Origin: Bacillus sp. SLBN-46
GTDB taxonomy: Bacteria; Bacillota; Bacilli; Bacillales; Cytobacillaceae
DNA length: 64,000 bases
Assembly: GCF_031453555.1 (NCBI RefSeq)
Contig: NZ_JAVIZM010000001.1
Coordinates: forward strand, 3,231,001-3,295,000
Direction: 5' to 3'
The translations under genes and the position numbers were made by a program. Position 1 is the first letter of the stretch; every line of letters begins with the position of its first letter. A model generated the notes under the pieces. That model was not told the DNA's origin and did not search any database. It saw only the letters and a program-made list of their open reading frames with translations. Of this stretch, positions 8,803-17,405 are shown piece by piece.

Positions 8803-9261
8803 TTAAAACCAAATAGGCCAACCTGGAAGTGTTCCCTTTAACACTTCAACAAATAAAAAGTAAACGATTCCTGAAAAAGCAGCAGATATGATAAGGGATG
8901 TCACCCATTTCGAACGTTCCATTGTTTGGAAGCAAACAAATAAAAAGACAAAAGTAGTAATCACATATCCGATTGTTTCCAAGGTTAAGATATAAACCAA
9001 TGTAGCGATGAAAATGATTAAAAACGGCTTATATTCTAATTTGCCCTTTGCTTTATGCTCTCCCTTTGAGATGATTGTTTCATAAAACAAGCGAATACTT
9101 AATAATACAAGGATAATACCAAGAATAAATGGAAAAATATCAGGACCTACTACACTACCGTAGGACGAGCTTGATAGCTGCTTACTGCCAATTATAAATA
9201 GCACACCAACCGCAAGAAACATGACTGATGCGATACGATCGAATTTGATATCCATCTTCAT
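8803..9261 (-). CDS. tctB: tripartite tricarboxylate transporter, small membrane subunit TctB
   Basis: 152 residues with four predicted membrane segments (about 12-30, 38-60, 78-95, 100-145), matching the usual length and topology of TctB. It partners TctA in the membrane; its exact role is poorly defined. Two in-frame ATGs (9261 and 9255) both follow the AGGAGGGGG site, so the start could be two codons later. A 9-bp hairpin without a T-run lies between tctC and this gene. Confidence 0.9.
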   Translation of the reverse strand: MKMDIKFDRIASVMFLAVGVLFIIGSKQLSSSSYGSVVGPDIFPFILGIILVLLSIRLFYETIISKGEHKAKGKLEYKPFLIIFIATLVYILTLETIGYVITTFVFLFVCFQTMERSKWVTSLIISAAFSGIVYFLFVEVLKGTLPGWPIWF

Positions 9262-9280
9262 ACCCCCTCCTTAACTAATA

Positions 9281-9308
9281 GGGGAAGGAGAGAGTACACT
9301 CCTTCCCA
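9281..9308 (-). other. intercistronic hairpin between tctC and tctB
   Basis: GGGAAGGAG (9282-9290) pairs perfectly with CTCCTTCCC (9299-9307) around an 8-nt loop, with no T-run after it on the minus strand. Hairpins in this position after a binding-protein gene commonly protect its mRNA and raise its dose relative to the membrane subunits; that role is inferred. Confidence 0.6.
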
Positions 9309-9313
9309 CACTA

Positions 9314-10342
9314 TTACTTTTGCATGCCCAATGCTTCTAATAATTGCTGGACTTGTTTATCTTGTTCTTCTAAAAACTTTTTGAAATCGCCACTGTTTTT
9401 GTACTGTAACTCCCAGCCTTGAGTCTCTACTTCCTTCTTCCACTCAGGTGTCTTGACTAGCTTATCAATCGTATTTTCCCAATAAGTTTTTGCTTCCTTA
9501 GACATCTTTTCAGGACCGAATACTCCGCGCCAAATCGTAAATTCGGCGTCAACTCCTTGTTCCTTTGCAGTCGGTACATCTTTAAAATCTCCTGTTAAGC
9601 GATCAGTTGAAGTGACAGCCAATACTCGAATCTTACCTGCCTTTAAAAATTCCTTTACACTAGAAGCGTCCGTTCCGATTACATCAGCATTTCCTCCAAG
9701 TAGTGCGGTAATTGCTTCCCCGCCGCCATCATAAGAGACATATTTAATTTTCGTAGGATCCACACCATATTTGTACGCTGGAAGAATGGAAATCAAATGG
9801 TCCATCGAACCTGGTGCGGAACCACCTGCAAATGTTAGTTTAGTAGGGTCTTTTTTCACGTCATCCAAGACGGATTTAAGGTCCTTATATTTTGAATCGG
9901 CTTTTACGACAATGGCACCGAAATCCTTCGTCAACTGCGCTAATGGAGTGGTGTTTTTGTAGCCGTAAGGACTGTTTCCTTCCTTTTTGAGATTGTTAAT
10001 AATGATCGGCGGTGAACTAACAAAGAGCATATCGTTGTTTGCCGCATGTTGGGTTGCGTATTCCGCCATAAATACAGCCCCACCACCACCTGGCTTATTC
10101 TCTACTGTTAATGGCTGAGTTACGAGTTTTGTATCGCTTAGTACTTTTGTAAAGGAACGTGCGGTTAGGTCCCAGCCACCCCCTGCACCCGATGGAGCTA
10201 CAACCGTAATGGCTTTCGTTGGATAGCCTGTACCTTCTTCCTTTTTACCAGAGCTAGCTGTTTCTTTACTGCTGCAAGCACCAAGGCTTAATGCCAATGC
10301 ACCTGCACACATGACTGCTGAAATTCCTTTAATAGAAAACAT
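9314..10342 (-). CDS. tctC: tripartite tricarboxylate transporter substrate-binding lipoprotein TctC
   Basis: 342 residues starting with a lipoprotein signal peptide whose lipobox is LSLGAC (Cys23), so the mature protein is anchored outside the membrane. The rest matches the Bug/TctC binding-protein family: PTKAITVVAPSGAGGGWD near 42-60, VENKPGGGGAVF near 80-92, and TFAGGSAPGSMDHL near residue 173. It captures the carboxylate and delivers it to TctAB. AAAGGGGG precedes the ATG. The gene is first in the operon, with a cre-like box right upstream. Confidence 0.95.
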   Translation of the reverse strand: MFSIKGISAVMCAGALALSLGACSSKETASSGKKEEGTGYPTKAITVVAPSGAGGGWDLTARSFTKVLSDTKLVTQPLTVENKPGGGGAVFMAEYATQHAANNDMLFVSSPPIIINNLKKEGNSPYGYKNTTPLAQLTKDFGAIVVKADSKYKDLKSVLDDVKKDPTKLTFAGGSAPGSMDHLISILPAYKYGVDPTKIKYVSYDGGGEAITALLGGNADVIGTDASSVKEFLKAGKIRVLAVTSTDRLTGDFKDVPTAKEQGVDAEFTIWRGVFGPEKMSKEAKTYWENTIDKLVKTPEWKKEVETQGWELQYKNSGDFKKFLEEQDKQVQQLLEALGMQK

Positions 10343-10356
10343 TTTGTTTCCCCCTT

Positions 10357-10370
10357 TGTAAACGTTTTCT
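10357..10370. promoter_or_regulatory. putative cre (CcpA-binding) site upstream of tctC
   Basis: TGTAAACGTTTTCT matches the cre consensus TGWNANCGNTNWCA except for the last base. It sits about 15 bases upstream of the tctC start, a position for repression when preferred sugars are present, as known for citrate uptake in Bacillus. Confidence 0.5.
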
Positions 10371-10493
10371 TAATTTTACAAAATCTTTTGCTTCTGAATA
10401 GATTTTGTATTTAAACAGCATTAAAAACTTATAAACCATTTTGTTCATTTTGTTCACGTGAGGAAAATTGGAGATTTTTGCAGAAAAATAATA

Positions 10494-10522
10494 GTGGACT
10501 ATTTTTATAAGCCTGATATAAT
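10494..10522 (+). promoter_or_regulatory. SigA-type promoter with extended -10
   Basis: TATAAT at 10517-10522 is preceded by TGA, forming an extended -10; the -35 position is weak. It lies about 38 bases before the small gene at 10561. Confidence 0.5.
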
Positions 10523-10560
10523 CCAAATAGAATACATTATTACATTTAAAGGTGGACACT

Positions 10561-10758
10561 ATGGGGAACACATGTAGGTATGTTGTCAACGCACTTGGAA
10601 AAGGTGGGGAAACATATTATACGCGTTGTAAGGACAAACAAGAATTGAAGAATTGGATTTCTACTAATCGTGAAAAAATAATAATGGACGAATTAAAAAT
10701 CACTGATAAACAACAAAGTCTATTTTCCAAATGGTTAGGCATGAAAAAATTATTTTAA
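10561..10758 (+). CDS. small conserved-looking hypothetical protein (65 aa)
   Basis: The ORF can be read from a GTG at 10552, but AAAGGTGG overlaps that codon; the ATG at 10561 (MGNTCRYVVNALG) has correct spacing. The protein is charged, has two Cys and no membrane segment or signal peptide. A promoter with extended -10 precedes it and a clear terminator follows, so it is a genuine single-gene unit. I do not recognise the family. Confidence 0.65.
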   Translation: MGNTCRYVVNALGKGGETYYTRCKDKQELKNWISTNREKIIMDELKITDKQQSLFSKWLGMKKLF

Positions 10759-10764
10759 CAACAA

Positions 10765-10797
10765 GACGCCATTCTATTTAGAATGGCGTCATTTATT
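10765..10797 (+). terminator. intrinsic terminator
   Basis: GACGCCATTC pairs with GAATGGCGTC around a 6-nt loop, followed by ATTTATTT. Confidence 0.8.
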
Positions 10798-10870
10798 TGT
10801 TATTTTAGTTGATTAATAGCAAAGGTATTATTAACATAAGGTATAATTATCCAACGGAGGTGTGTGTGGT

Positions 10871-11074
10871 ATGGCAGTGGAAATTGAGGATAAAGTAACA
10901 CCATCACGTTCAACAAGTAACAACAATAAAAATGACGTGAAAGTCAATAACAACTTCAGTTTAACGATTAACTTTGGAGATTCATTGAATGTATTAGCTT
11001 TAATTGCTGGGGTCTATTTGATTAGAAGAATTGCAAAAAACCGCAAACTTAAAAAGAAAGCAGAAAAAAAGTAA
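10871..11074 (+). CDS. small membrane protein (67 aa), unknown
   Basis: An upstream GTG at 10862 abuts the CGGAGGTG site, so the ATG at 10871 is preferred. The product has an Asn-rich hydrophilic N-terminus, one membrane segment (about SLNVLALIAGVYLIRRI, residues 38-54) and a Lys/Arg-rich tail, so it is probably inserted with the tail in the cytoplasm. The terminator stem overlaps its stop codon. No homologue recognised. Confidence 0.6.
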   Translation: MAVEIEDKVTPSRSTSNNNKNDVKVNNNFSLTINFGDSLNVLALIAGVYLIRRIAKNRKLKKKAEKK

Positions 11075-11096
11075 TGGATCCAGCCATTACTTTTTT
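11071..11096 (+). terminator. intrinsic terminator
   Basis: GTAATGG/CCATTAC stem followed by six T residues; the TAA stop of the preceding gene is inside the stem. Confidence 0.8.
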
Positions 11097-11134
11097 ATAT
11101 TTAACAAGATCCTTGACCTTATTCGTAACGTCGT

Positions 11135-11503
11135 TTACTCATCTATCTCTCTTAGTTTTTTCCGTAATTCAATCATCACAGCTCTTGGATTTTCCATTTC
11201 AAAAATAATATATTTATATTTTCCGAACCCGTCTACTTCCAGATGGACAAGGGGGACATTGTGTTCACAGGATATAAAATACCACTCGTTTCCAAACTTA
11301 AAACTACCTTCAAAAATGTTCAGTGGCGCAATCGCAGTGCCAGGCATTTTAAGCATCCACATCGGTGGATCAAATTCATCGATATAGACACGTTTAATGC
11401 TCTTGTAAGGAATTCTCAATTGCCATTTGAGTGCAAACACACTCAAAACCCCGTTTAACCTGAGCACAAATTCATCCTTTGTAAAGGTTACTTTTCTCCC
11501 CAT
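11135..11503 (-). CDS. PH-domain-like hypothetical protein
   Basis: The GTG at 11512 overlaps the GGAGTG ribosome site; the ATG at 11503 (MGRKVTFTKDEF) is the better start, giving 122 residues. The pattern of beta-strands and a C-terminal helix (PRAVMIELRKKLREID) with WQLRIPYKSIKRVYI resembles bacterial PH-like domains. No membrane segment is seen. Such proteins have no defined enzymatic role. Confidence 0.55.
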   Translation of the reverse strand: MGRKVTFTKDEFVLRLNGVLSVFALKWQLRIPYKSIKRVYIDEFDPPMWMLKMPGTAIAPLNIFEGSFKFGNEWYFISCEHNVPLVHLEVDGFGKYKYIIFEMENPRAVMIELRKKLREIDE

Positions 11504-11592
11504 TAAGATCACTCCAAAAGTGGATTTCGATCACCCATTATCCTTTATTTTACCACTGGAATATTAAGTAAACCATTCCTTTTACAAAAACA

Positions 11593-11620
11593 AAAAAAGG
11601 ACCAACCTCAAGTCAGTCCA
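11593..11620 (-). terminator. terminator of the MATE gene
   Basis: On the minus strand GGACTGAC pairs (two G-U) with GTTGGTCC, followed by seven T residues. Confidence 0.65.
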
Positions 11621-11681
11621 ATCTTTGATGGTATTAAGCACAGGCTAAATGTCCACCTCAAGAAGACAAATGTCCTCGGAT

Positions 11682-11694
11682 GGTGCCTGACACC
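11682..11694 (-). repeat. GGTGTCAGGCACC interspersed motif, copy 2
   Basis: On the minus strand it starts 10 nt after the MATE gene stop and is followed by the GGACA...TGGACA segment also seen at other copies. Confidence 0.8.
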
Positions 11695-11704
11695 CAAATA
11701 GAAT

Positions 11705-13063
11705 TTACCCCTCTATAGTCACGAATTTCTTTTTCTGGATGTAGATTAGTCTGAGGGATAAGGCGATTCCTGCTGCTAGTAGTCCTACGGTTAGTCCGAT
11801 CCAATAGCCCCTTGCTTCTAAGCTTGTGTAATGGGCCAACACGAATCCGACGGGGAGGCAGATAAGCCAATAGGCAATTAACGTCATGATAAAAGCGAGA
11901 TTGACATCCTTATACCCTCTTAATGCTGCCTGTGCTGTCGCCTGGATGGCATCAGAAATTTGAAAAAACAGGGCAAAGATTAAAAAGTTAGCTGTTAAGT
12001 TAATAACGGCCGTTTCGTTCGAATATAAGCCAGCTACTTGATAACGGAACAAAACCACTAACAATCCCGTAAAGAGTGCAATGAAAATAGCCAGATAAAC
12101 ACCTAGCCAGCTGTACTGTTTGGCGTCTTTATAACGCCGTGACCCGACTTCAAAGCCGACAAGAACGGTAAGCGCCGTGGAAATACTAATAGGAATCATA
12201 TACAAGAATGACACGATATTTAAAGCCGATTGATAAGCCGCGATTGTAGTGACATTAAATTTACTTAATAGGATCGTGACCACTGCAAACATACTTGTCT
12301 CGAAAAAAGTGGAAAGCCCCATCGGGACACCAATCTTTAAAATTTCCTTACATTCTTCCCACGAAAATTCCTTCGTATTACTGAAAACCGGATAGGATGA
12401 GAATGGGTCTTGTGTTTTTACAATAAAAATGGTCATCCCCATGATGGCCCAGTAAGTGATGGATGTCGCATACCCAGCTCCTGCGCCCCCTAACTCTGGA
12501 AAGCCAAAATGTCCAAAGATAAACGCATAGTTCAAGAAGAAATTAAGCGGTAATGATGCTAACATAATCACCATAATCACACGTGTTTTCCCTAGAGCGT
12601 AAATAAATGACCTTAGGACGTTAAAAATAAAAAGAGGGACAATTCCAAAACTTAGACCAACTAAATAATCAAATGCCGTTTCTTGAACATCCTCAGGCAG
12701 TTTCATTTTGTCTAAAATGGGTTCTAATAAAAAGGATCCCAGAATAATGACCACGATGGCAATTAAAAAGGAAAGATACATGCCATGTTTCACAACAGTG
12801 GATACTTCATTATTTCGTTTTTCACCGAATCGTTGTGCCGCAATGGGTGAAACCGCTAGCAAAATACCGCTGATTCCCATAAAAATAGGGCTCCAAACCG
12901 AGGAGCCAATCGCCACTCCTGCTAAATCGGAAGAATGATATTTCCCTGACATAATCGTATTAAAAAATACCATCGAAAACATGCCAAGCTGTGTAATTAA
13001 AATGGGAATTAATAAGACAATTATTTGTTTTGTTTTTTCCCTGATTGTAAAGGTCTGATTCAT
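11705..13063 (-). CDS. MATE family multidrug efflux transporter
   Basis: 452 residues with about 12 membrane segments in two related halves. The NorM-type start LLIPILITQLGMFSMVFFNTIMSG (in two pieces) and the GxGVPMG-like IGVPMGLSTFFETSMFA of the second half mark the MATE family, which exports cationic drugs or metabolites using Na+ or H+. GGAGCACACAGTT precedes the ATG. It is a single-gene unit; the ending KKKFVTIEG is cytoplasmic. The substrate is unknown. Confidence 0.92.
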   Translation of the reverse strand: MNQTFTIREKTKQIIVLLIPILITQLGMFSMVFFNTIMSGKYHSSDLAGVAIGSSVWSPIFMGISGILLAVSPIAAQRFGEKRNNEVSTVVKHGMYLSFLIAIVVIILGSFLLEPILDKMKLPEDVQETAFDYLVGLSFGIVPLFIFNVLRSFIYALGKTRVIMVIMLASLPLNFFLNYAFIFGHFGFPELGGAGAGYATSITYWAIMGMTIFIVKTQDPFSSYPVFSNTKEFSWEECKEILKIGVPMGLSTFFETSMFAVVTILLSKFNVTTIAAYQSALNIVSFLYMIPISISTALTVLVGFEVGSRRYKDAKQYSWLGVYLAIFIALFTGLLVVLFRYQVAGLYSNETAVINLTANFLIFALFFQISDAIQATAQAALRGYKDVNLAFIMTLIAYWLICLPVGFVLAHYTSLEARGYWIGLTVGLLAAGIALSLRLIYIQKKKFVTIEG

Positions 13064-13215
13064 AACTGTGTGCTCCTTGAGAATAAAAATCCGAACCTTT
13101 ATTATACTCTATTTCGAATTATTTTCCTCTAAATAAGTTTCCGCCTGTGATACCCATCACCCCTTCTTATTCTTGCTTTTTTTAAAATATAGTTAGAGGG
13201 AGATGGGTTCTGCGT

Positions 13216-13494
13216 ATGGAAAAACAATTGTCCGATTTGTCTATTTTCGAGAGCTACCGCAATCGACAGGTGATTCTTAACTACTATCAGGATGAAGATT
13301 TTTTATGGAAAAGAGATGGCTTTCACTTTGAATCAATCCAAATTGGAACTGAGCAGCTGCTATTTTTAAAGGGAAATCACAGCAAACTATCGGTTCCCAT
13401 AAATGATTACAAAACCGCTGTCATTAATACCCAGTTTCCGAATTTCTTTATTTTGCGTAATAGTGGGGATCGCTTGGAGATTTATTTTCCTTGA
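13216..13494 (+). CDS. hypothetical protein (92 aa)
   Basis: A small soluble protein rich in aromatic residues and predicted beta-strands, with no signal peptide or membrane segment. The GAGGGAG box lies somewhat far (12 nt) from the ATG. A perfect 10-bp terminator follows the stop, supporting a real unit. I do not recognise it. Confidence 0.5.
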   Translation: MEKQLSDLSIFESYRNRQVILNYYQDEDFLWKRDGFHFESIQIGTEQLLFLKGNHSKLSVPINDYKTAVINTQFPNFFILRNSGDRLEIYFP

Positions 13495-13503
13495 GTTCAA
13501 AAA

Positions 13504-13535
13504 ATAGACGTGCATCCATCGCACGTCTATTCTTT
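13504..13535 (+). terminator. intrinsic terminator
   Basis: ATAGACGTGC pairs with GCACGTCTAT, then TCTTTATGTTT. Confidence 0.75.
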
Positions 13536-13557
13536 ATGTTTATAGCAGGTACTTTAG

Positions 13558-14406
13558 CTAGTTCTTTACAATTTTTGAAGGATTATTCACTTTATAAAGT
13601 ACCGGCACATCAACAAGAAATTCTTCCTCTACATCTTTTCCCTTAGCTAACTTCTTAGCCGCTACTTTTCCGTCGAATTCCAGTTGATCTCCAACAGCCA
13701 GTTCAAACTTTTTAAGGGTTTTACTGTGACTGCACCACGCCAAACCAATTTCCATTGGATTGTCCTGAATGATTTTTACATCCTCTAAGACAACTACTTC
13801 ATCGTTTTCTTCATTGAACGGATTGTAAGTCAGGGCAAACTGTTTAACCGTTGCAGTAAAGTGTACTTTATCAGCAGGCAACTCGAGCTTTGGAGCCTTC
13901 TCTTTCTTCGGCTTAGTTTCTTTCACTTTTGCTTGCTTCGGATTTGGCTCGGCCTCTTTTTTCGGAAGTCCATTGACAGCTGATGTTTTGCTAGGAGCAG
14001 GCGAGCTATCCTCTGCCTTGTTTCCATCACTTTTGCTATCACTCTCTACTGTCGGTATGTCATTATCCTCCAGATTCAACAAGCTTTCTTTTACAAAGCT
14101 TGATTGCTGCATTTCCTTCAAATAGGCTGGGTGGATACAGCTCAACTGCCCATCGTTAAACTCAATGACAATCGTATTAAATTCAGCCGCACTCCCGTAG
14201 GTTTCATAGCCTTTAATGGATACAAGCCGCTGGTAGTTCCTGTCTTTGTACCAAAATTCCCTTTTTGCTTCCTTAGCTGAGGAAAGCCCCCATTCCTTAA
14301 GCTTTTCCTTATAATGGTCCTCATCCCGAAAGGTATCGAACTCACCCTTTGGCGGAATATATTGTGTTAGCTCAAATTGTTCTATTTGCGGCCGTTCGAT
14401 CACCAC
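13558..14406 (-). CDS. hypothetical protein with charged linker and C-terminal beta domain
   Basis: 282 residues (GTG start, or the next GTG codon). Residues 1-105 form a compact domain; 120-170 are a Lys/Glu/Pro/Ser-rich linker (repeated KEAEP, KPKKEKAPK); 175-282 form a beta-rich domain ending in a FLVDVPVLYKVNNPSK strand pair, possibly OB-like. No signal peptide or membrane segment. I recognise neither domain; the linker suggests two tethered binding modules. It stands alone on its strand. Confidence 0.6.
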   Translation of the reverse strand: MVIERPQIEQFELTQYIPPKGEFDTFRDEDHYKEKLKEWGLSSAKEAKREFWYKDRNYQRLVSIKGYETYGSAAEFNTIVIEFNDGQLSCIHPAYLKEMQQSSFVKESLLNLEDNDIPTVESDSKSDGNKAEDSSPAPSKTSAVNGLPKKEAEPNPKQAKVKETKPKKEKAPKLELPADKVHFTATVKQFALTYNPFNEENDEVVVLEDVKIIQDNPMEIGLAWCSHSKTLKKFELAVGDQLEFDGKVAAKKLAKGKDVEEEFLVDVPVLYKVNNPSKIVKN

Positions 14407-14553
14407 TCCACACTTCCTTCCATTATGTATATGTGTAGATTATATCATTTCATATGAAAAACATTAATCTCGATGCCAAATATGGGCAAAATATAAGATG
14501 CGTTTGGCGAATTTTATTTTTTTACAGAAAAAGTACGTCTTTTCTATTTTCTA

Positions 14554-14626
14554 TGTTATACTGATTTTACCATTTGCTTTATTGATTCATAACCTCTGTT
14601 CTTTCGATGAGAACGGGGGTTTTTGT
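14554..14626 (+). ncRNA. candidate small RNA with own promoter and terminator
   Basis: On the plus strand an extended -10 (TGTTATACT, 14554-14562) is followed within about 60 bases by a strong hairpin, CCTCTGTTCT pairing with AGAACGGGGG (with wobbles), and TTTTTG. No plus-strand gene lies upstream that this terminator could serve, since both neighbours are on the minus strand. The transcript would be about 55 nt. The plus-strand ORF crossing it has no ribosome site. Confidence 0.35.
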
Positions 14627-14663
14627 TTGTCTTCATTTATTTCTACTACTTTCATATGCATAC

Positions 14664-14690
14664 AAAAAAAGACTCTACAAGAGAGTCTTT
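14664..14690 (-). terminator. terminator of the cold-shock gene
   Basis: AAAGACTCT/AGAGTCTTT stem with seven T residues on the minus strand. Confidence 0.8.
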
Positions 14691-14719
14691 TCCATTTTTT
14701 CATTTATATAAAGCTTTTA

Positions 14720-14920
14720 TTAAGCTTTACGAACGTTAGAAGCTTGTGGTCCACGTTGACCTTGCTCAACGTCAAAAGTTACAGTTTGGCCTTCGTCAAG
14801 AGATTTGAAACCTTCGCCTTGGATAGCTGAGAAGTGTACGAATACATCGTCTCCACCTTCGCGCTCGATGAATCCAAAACCTTTTTCTGCATTAAACCAT
14901 TTTACTTTACCTTGTTCCAT
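14720..14920 (-). CDS. cold-shock protein, CspA/CspB family
   Basis: 66 residues from the ATG at 14920, which has AGGAGG seven bases upstream; a longer ORF from 14950 is spurious. The OB-fold RNA-binding motifs are intact: KGFGFIE (RNP1) near residue 14 and DVFVHFSAI (RNP2) near 26. It binds single-stranded RNA or DNA and keeps mRNA unfolded in the cold. A promoter about 130 bases upstream gives a leader of some 110 nt, typical for csp genes, where the leader acts as a thermosensor. Closest to the Bacillus CspB/CspC/CspD group; which one is not decided. Confidence 0.95.
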   Translation of the reverse strand: MEQGKVKWFNAEKGFGFIEREGGDDVFVHFSAIQGEGFKSLDEGQTVTFDVEQGQRGPQASNVRKA

Positions 14921-15038
14921 TTGTGTATCCTCCTGCTGTGTGCTGTGCACACATTTTGGTACTATCCTTGCTCAAATCTTCAAGACAGAAAGCTGTTCAC
15001 TTAACATTCTTGCCGATCCACAAAAATAATTCTTCTTT

Positions 15039-15067
15039 ACTATAACAGAAATAAATGGATAAAGCAA
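15039..15067 (-). promoter_or_regulatory. SigA promoter of the cold-shock gene
   Basis: TTGCTT (-35), 17-base spacer, TATAGT (-10) on the minus strand. The start site near 15032 leaves a long structured 5' leader ahead of the csp ATG. Confidence 0.6.
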
Positions 15068-15254
15068 ACGAATATGAACTTTTTCTAGATATCGTTCTTA
15101 GGGATTAAATAGAAAAAGCTAACAAACATTGTCTTTTGGGGTTGACAACGCTGTTAAATAAAATTATTTTAAAACATTAAATTATTTTTCATCAAAATAT
15201 CCATAATCGATTGTATAATAACAAAGATAATTAAATATGAAACGGTGAAGACAC

Positions 15255-16472
15255 ATGCGCACATATAATGAAAAAATTAGTATTTATCATGGAATGGTGT
15301 CAACCATTGCTGTGAATCTTGCGGGTAATTTTTTTCCTATTTTTGCAATTTCTATTCTTGGTGCTACTAATTATCAGGTTGGTTTAATTAGTTCACTTCC
15401 CCCGCTTGTTGCCCTATTAACCACCATTCCTGCTGCGATTGTATTAAATCGACTGGAGCAGCAAAAAAGAACGGTAGCGATGTCTGTTTTTTGGGCGAGA
15501 ATTATGTTTTTATTGTTGATTGGAGTGGCATTCGTTACTTCTGACTATCAAGCCTGGGCATTTTTAATTATTGTTGCTTTAATGAATATTCCAGGAACAA
15601 TTTCTAATATTGGTTGGCAAACCCTAATAAGTGGCATGATTAGCGAAGAACGCAGAGGTTCATTTTTTAGTGACAGAAATCGGCTATTAACCATTGTTGG
15701 GATGGTTACCACCTTGATTATCGGTATCGTCATGAAAAAACAAACAGACAATGCACTCGCCTATCAATGTTTATTCTTCATTGCTTTTGTTTTTGGGCTG
15801 TTTGAAGTGTTCTTCTTATTAAAGCATAAAGAAAAGGCCGAGCCGAAGAAGAAGAAAGAGCAAAATTCGTTTATGGATTGGTCGATTTTTAAGGATAACG
15901 GGTATAAATGGTTTCTCATATCTGCTCTATGCTTTAATTTCACCTGGCAGTTGGTTTGGGGATTATTCAATATCTATAATGTAAAATATGCTCATGCTAC
16001 GATTCTTTGGATCAGTATCTTTTCTGTTGCGAACCAATTGGTGCAAATCTTTTCGTTTCCATTATGGAAAAAATGGGCCGAACAAAAATCCAATACACTT
16101 ATGCTCGTTTGGGTAGCAGTCGGTATGGCAACCGCACCGATTTTAAATGTATTGTCAACGAACTTGTACTACTTAACATTTGTTGCCATGACATCTGGAT
16201 TTTTTGTTTCAGGCACGATGCTCTTGTTGTTCAATCTTTTGTTGGAACAGTCGCCAAAGGAAAAAAGGACATATTGTATTACCACCTATAATGTTCTCTT
16301 ATCATTCGTTGCCTTTATCGCCCCTCAAATTGGCATTTGGCTATTAGAAACAACCGGCATGCAGAAATCAATGGAAATCAGCACTGTGCTTCGACTAATC
16401 AGTGCATTCGTATTTTTACTTATGTACATCAAATTCATGAAAAACCAAAAGCATGCACTACTAAAAAGCTAA
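15255..16472 (+). CDS. MFS transporter
   Basis: 405 residues with about 11-12 membrane segments in two six-helix halves joined by a charged loop (HKEKAEPKKKKEQN, near 190). Conserved MFS features include the loop after helix 2 (NRLEQQKR) and GFFVSGTMLLLFN in the second half. The substrate is unknown; the early NLAGNFFPIFAISILGATNYQVG block resembles uncharacterised Bacillus permeases. TTGACA at 15142 may be a -35. A strong terminator follows. Confidence 0.85.
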   Translation: MRTYNEKISIYHGMVSTIAVNLAGNFFPIFAISILGATNYQVGLISSLPPLVALLTTIPAAIVLNRLEQQKRTVAMSVFWARIMFLLLIGVAFVTSDYQAWAFLIIVALMNIPGTISNIGWQTLISGMISEERRGSFFSDRNRLLTIVGMVTTLIIGIVMKKQTDNALAYQCLFFIAFVFGLFEVFFLLKHKEKAEPKKKKEQNSFMDWSIFKDNGYKWFLISALCFNFTWQLVWGLFNIYNVKYAHATILWISIFSVANQLVQIFSFPLWKKWAEQKSNTLMLVWVAVGMATAPILNVLSTNLYYLTFVAMTSGFFVSGTMLLLFNLLLEQSPKEKRTYCITTYNVLLSFVAFIAPQIGIWLLETTGMQKSMEISTVLRLISAFVFLLMYIKFMKNQKHALLKS

Positions 16473-16483
16473 TTAAAGGATAT

Positions 16484-16511
16484 GGGTTGGATAAAATCCA
16501 ACCCTTTTTTG
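16484..16511 (+). terminator. intrinsic terminator of the MFS gene
   Basis: Perfect 9-bp stem GGGTTGGAT/ATCCAACCC with a 3-nt loop and six T residues. Confidence 0.85.
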
Positions 16512-16601
16512 TTGTGCCAATGAATGCTGTCATTTGTAGTGACAAAGATTCATATTTTTAAAAGGAAGTAGTTTGGCGGGAAACAAGAACAGGAGGTAAA
16601 T

Positions 16602-17336
16602 ATGATGATACTTATTAATCATCATCGTGTCAGGCCAAAGGATTTATTTCCTCATATTACAAATAAAGAACAAAGAACAATTATTGAATATATGGAGAAA
16701 TATAGTGGGAATTATGAGTATGCCACACTAGATCAACTTAAATTTGAATTGATGTTCCGAACGAATACAATGACTGCTGCTCGTCAACAAGATAAAAGCG
16801 GTGCCAAGTTTACTACCTTTCAGTATGCCTTTTGCAATAAACAGTATTGGAATCGTCTAAATAATGGAGGCTTTCTCATAAAACCCAACATCAGGCCCTC
16901 AGTAGCTATTTTAGATATCATAAAAAATGGGCCTCTCTATGCCTTCGAATGTTCTACAGCAGTTGCCATTGTTTTATACATTGCCACACTTTACTCTATA
17001 GGAAGTTCAAGGTTTGATATTCTCTTTAATAATCTTTATTTAATGGATTGGCAATTTGATGAGGATATGAAAATGTATCAAAAAGTTGGCGACGACTATT
17101 TACCCGGTGACATACTCCATTTCAACAATCCAGATTTCAACCCAAAAGAACCCCATTGGCGTGCCGAAAATGTCATCTATTTTGGAGACGACTTATACCA
17201 AGGACATGGAATCGGAATCAGAAATGCAAGCACCATCATCAACTTCCTTAACGACAAAAGAAAACCGAATCCCCAACATTCCGCTTACCTAATGACACTT
17301 ATCACTCGACTCTATTATCAATCGTTTCGGTTATAG
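16602..17336 (+). CDS. tgl: protein-glutamine gamma-glutamyltransferase (spore coat transglutaminase)
   Basis: 244 residues, the length of Bacillus Tgl. The catalytic segment NGPLYAFECSTAVAIVLY carries the nucleophile Cys (residue 117, or 116 from the second ATG, as in B. subtilis) with Glu before it; the conserved HWRAENVIYFG near 185-195 supplies the second catalytic Glu. KSGAKFTTF near 65 is also typical. The enzyme cross-links coat proteins such as GerQ through Gln-Lys bonds in the mother cell, so the organism is a spore former. Two ATGs in tandem follow AGGAGG. A GGTGTCAGGCACC repeat begins at the base after the stop. Confidence 0.95.
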   Translation: MMILINHHRVRPKDLFPHITNKEQRTIIEYMEKYSGNYEYATLDQLKFELMFRTNTMTAARQQDKSGAKFTTFQYAFCNKQYWNRLNNGGFLIKPNIRPSVAILDIIKNGPLYAFECSTAVAIVLYIATLYSIGSSRFDILFNNLYLMDWQFDEDMKMYQKVGDDYLPGDILHFNNPDFNPKEPHWRAENVIYFGDDLYQGHGIGIRNASTIINFLNDKRKPNPQHSAYLMTLITRLYYQSFRL

Positions 17337-17349
17337 GGTGTCAGGCACC
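17337..17349 (+). repeat. GGTGTCAGGCACC interspersed motif, copy 3
   Basis: Directly abuts the TAG stop of tgl, in the same orientation as the gene. A TGTCC segment follows some 30 bases later. Confidence 0.8.
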
Positions 17350-17405
17350 ATCTGTAATCATGTCCTCCGTCAGTGAACAATTGTTGGGACGGTCTGTATG
17401 CTTTC

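Noticed and set aside
14498..14830. 110-residue plus-strand ORF crossing the sRNA candidate and csp
   Set aside because: No ribosome site, runs through two terminators and ends inside the antisense of csp.
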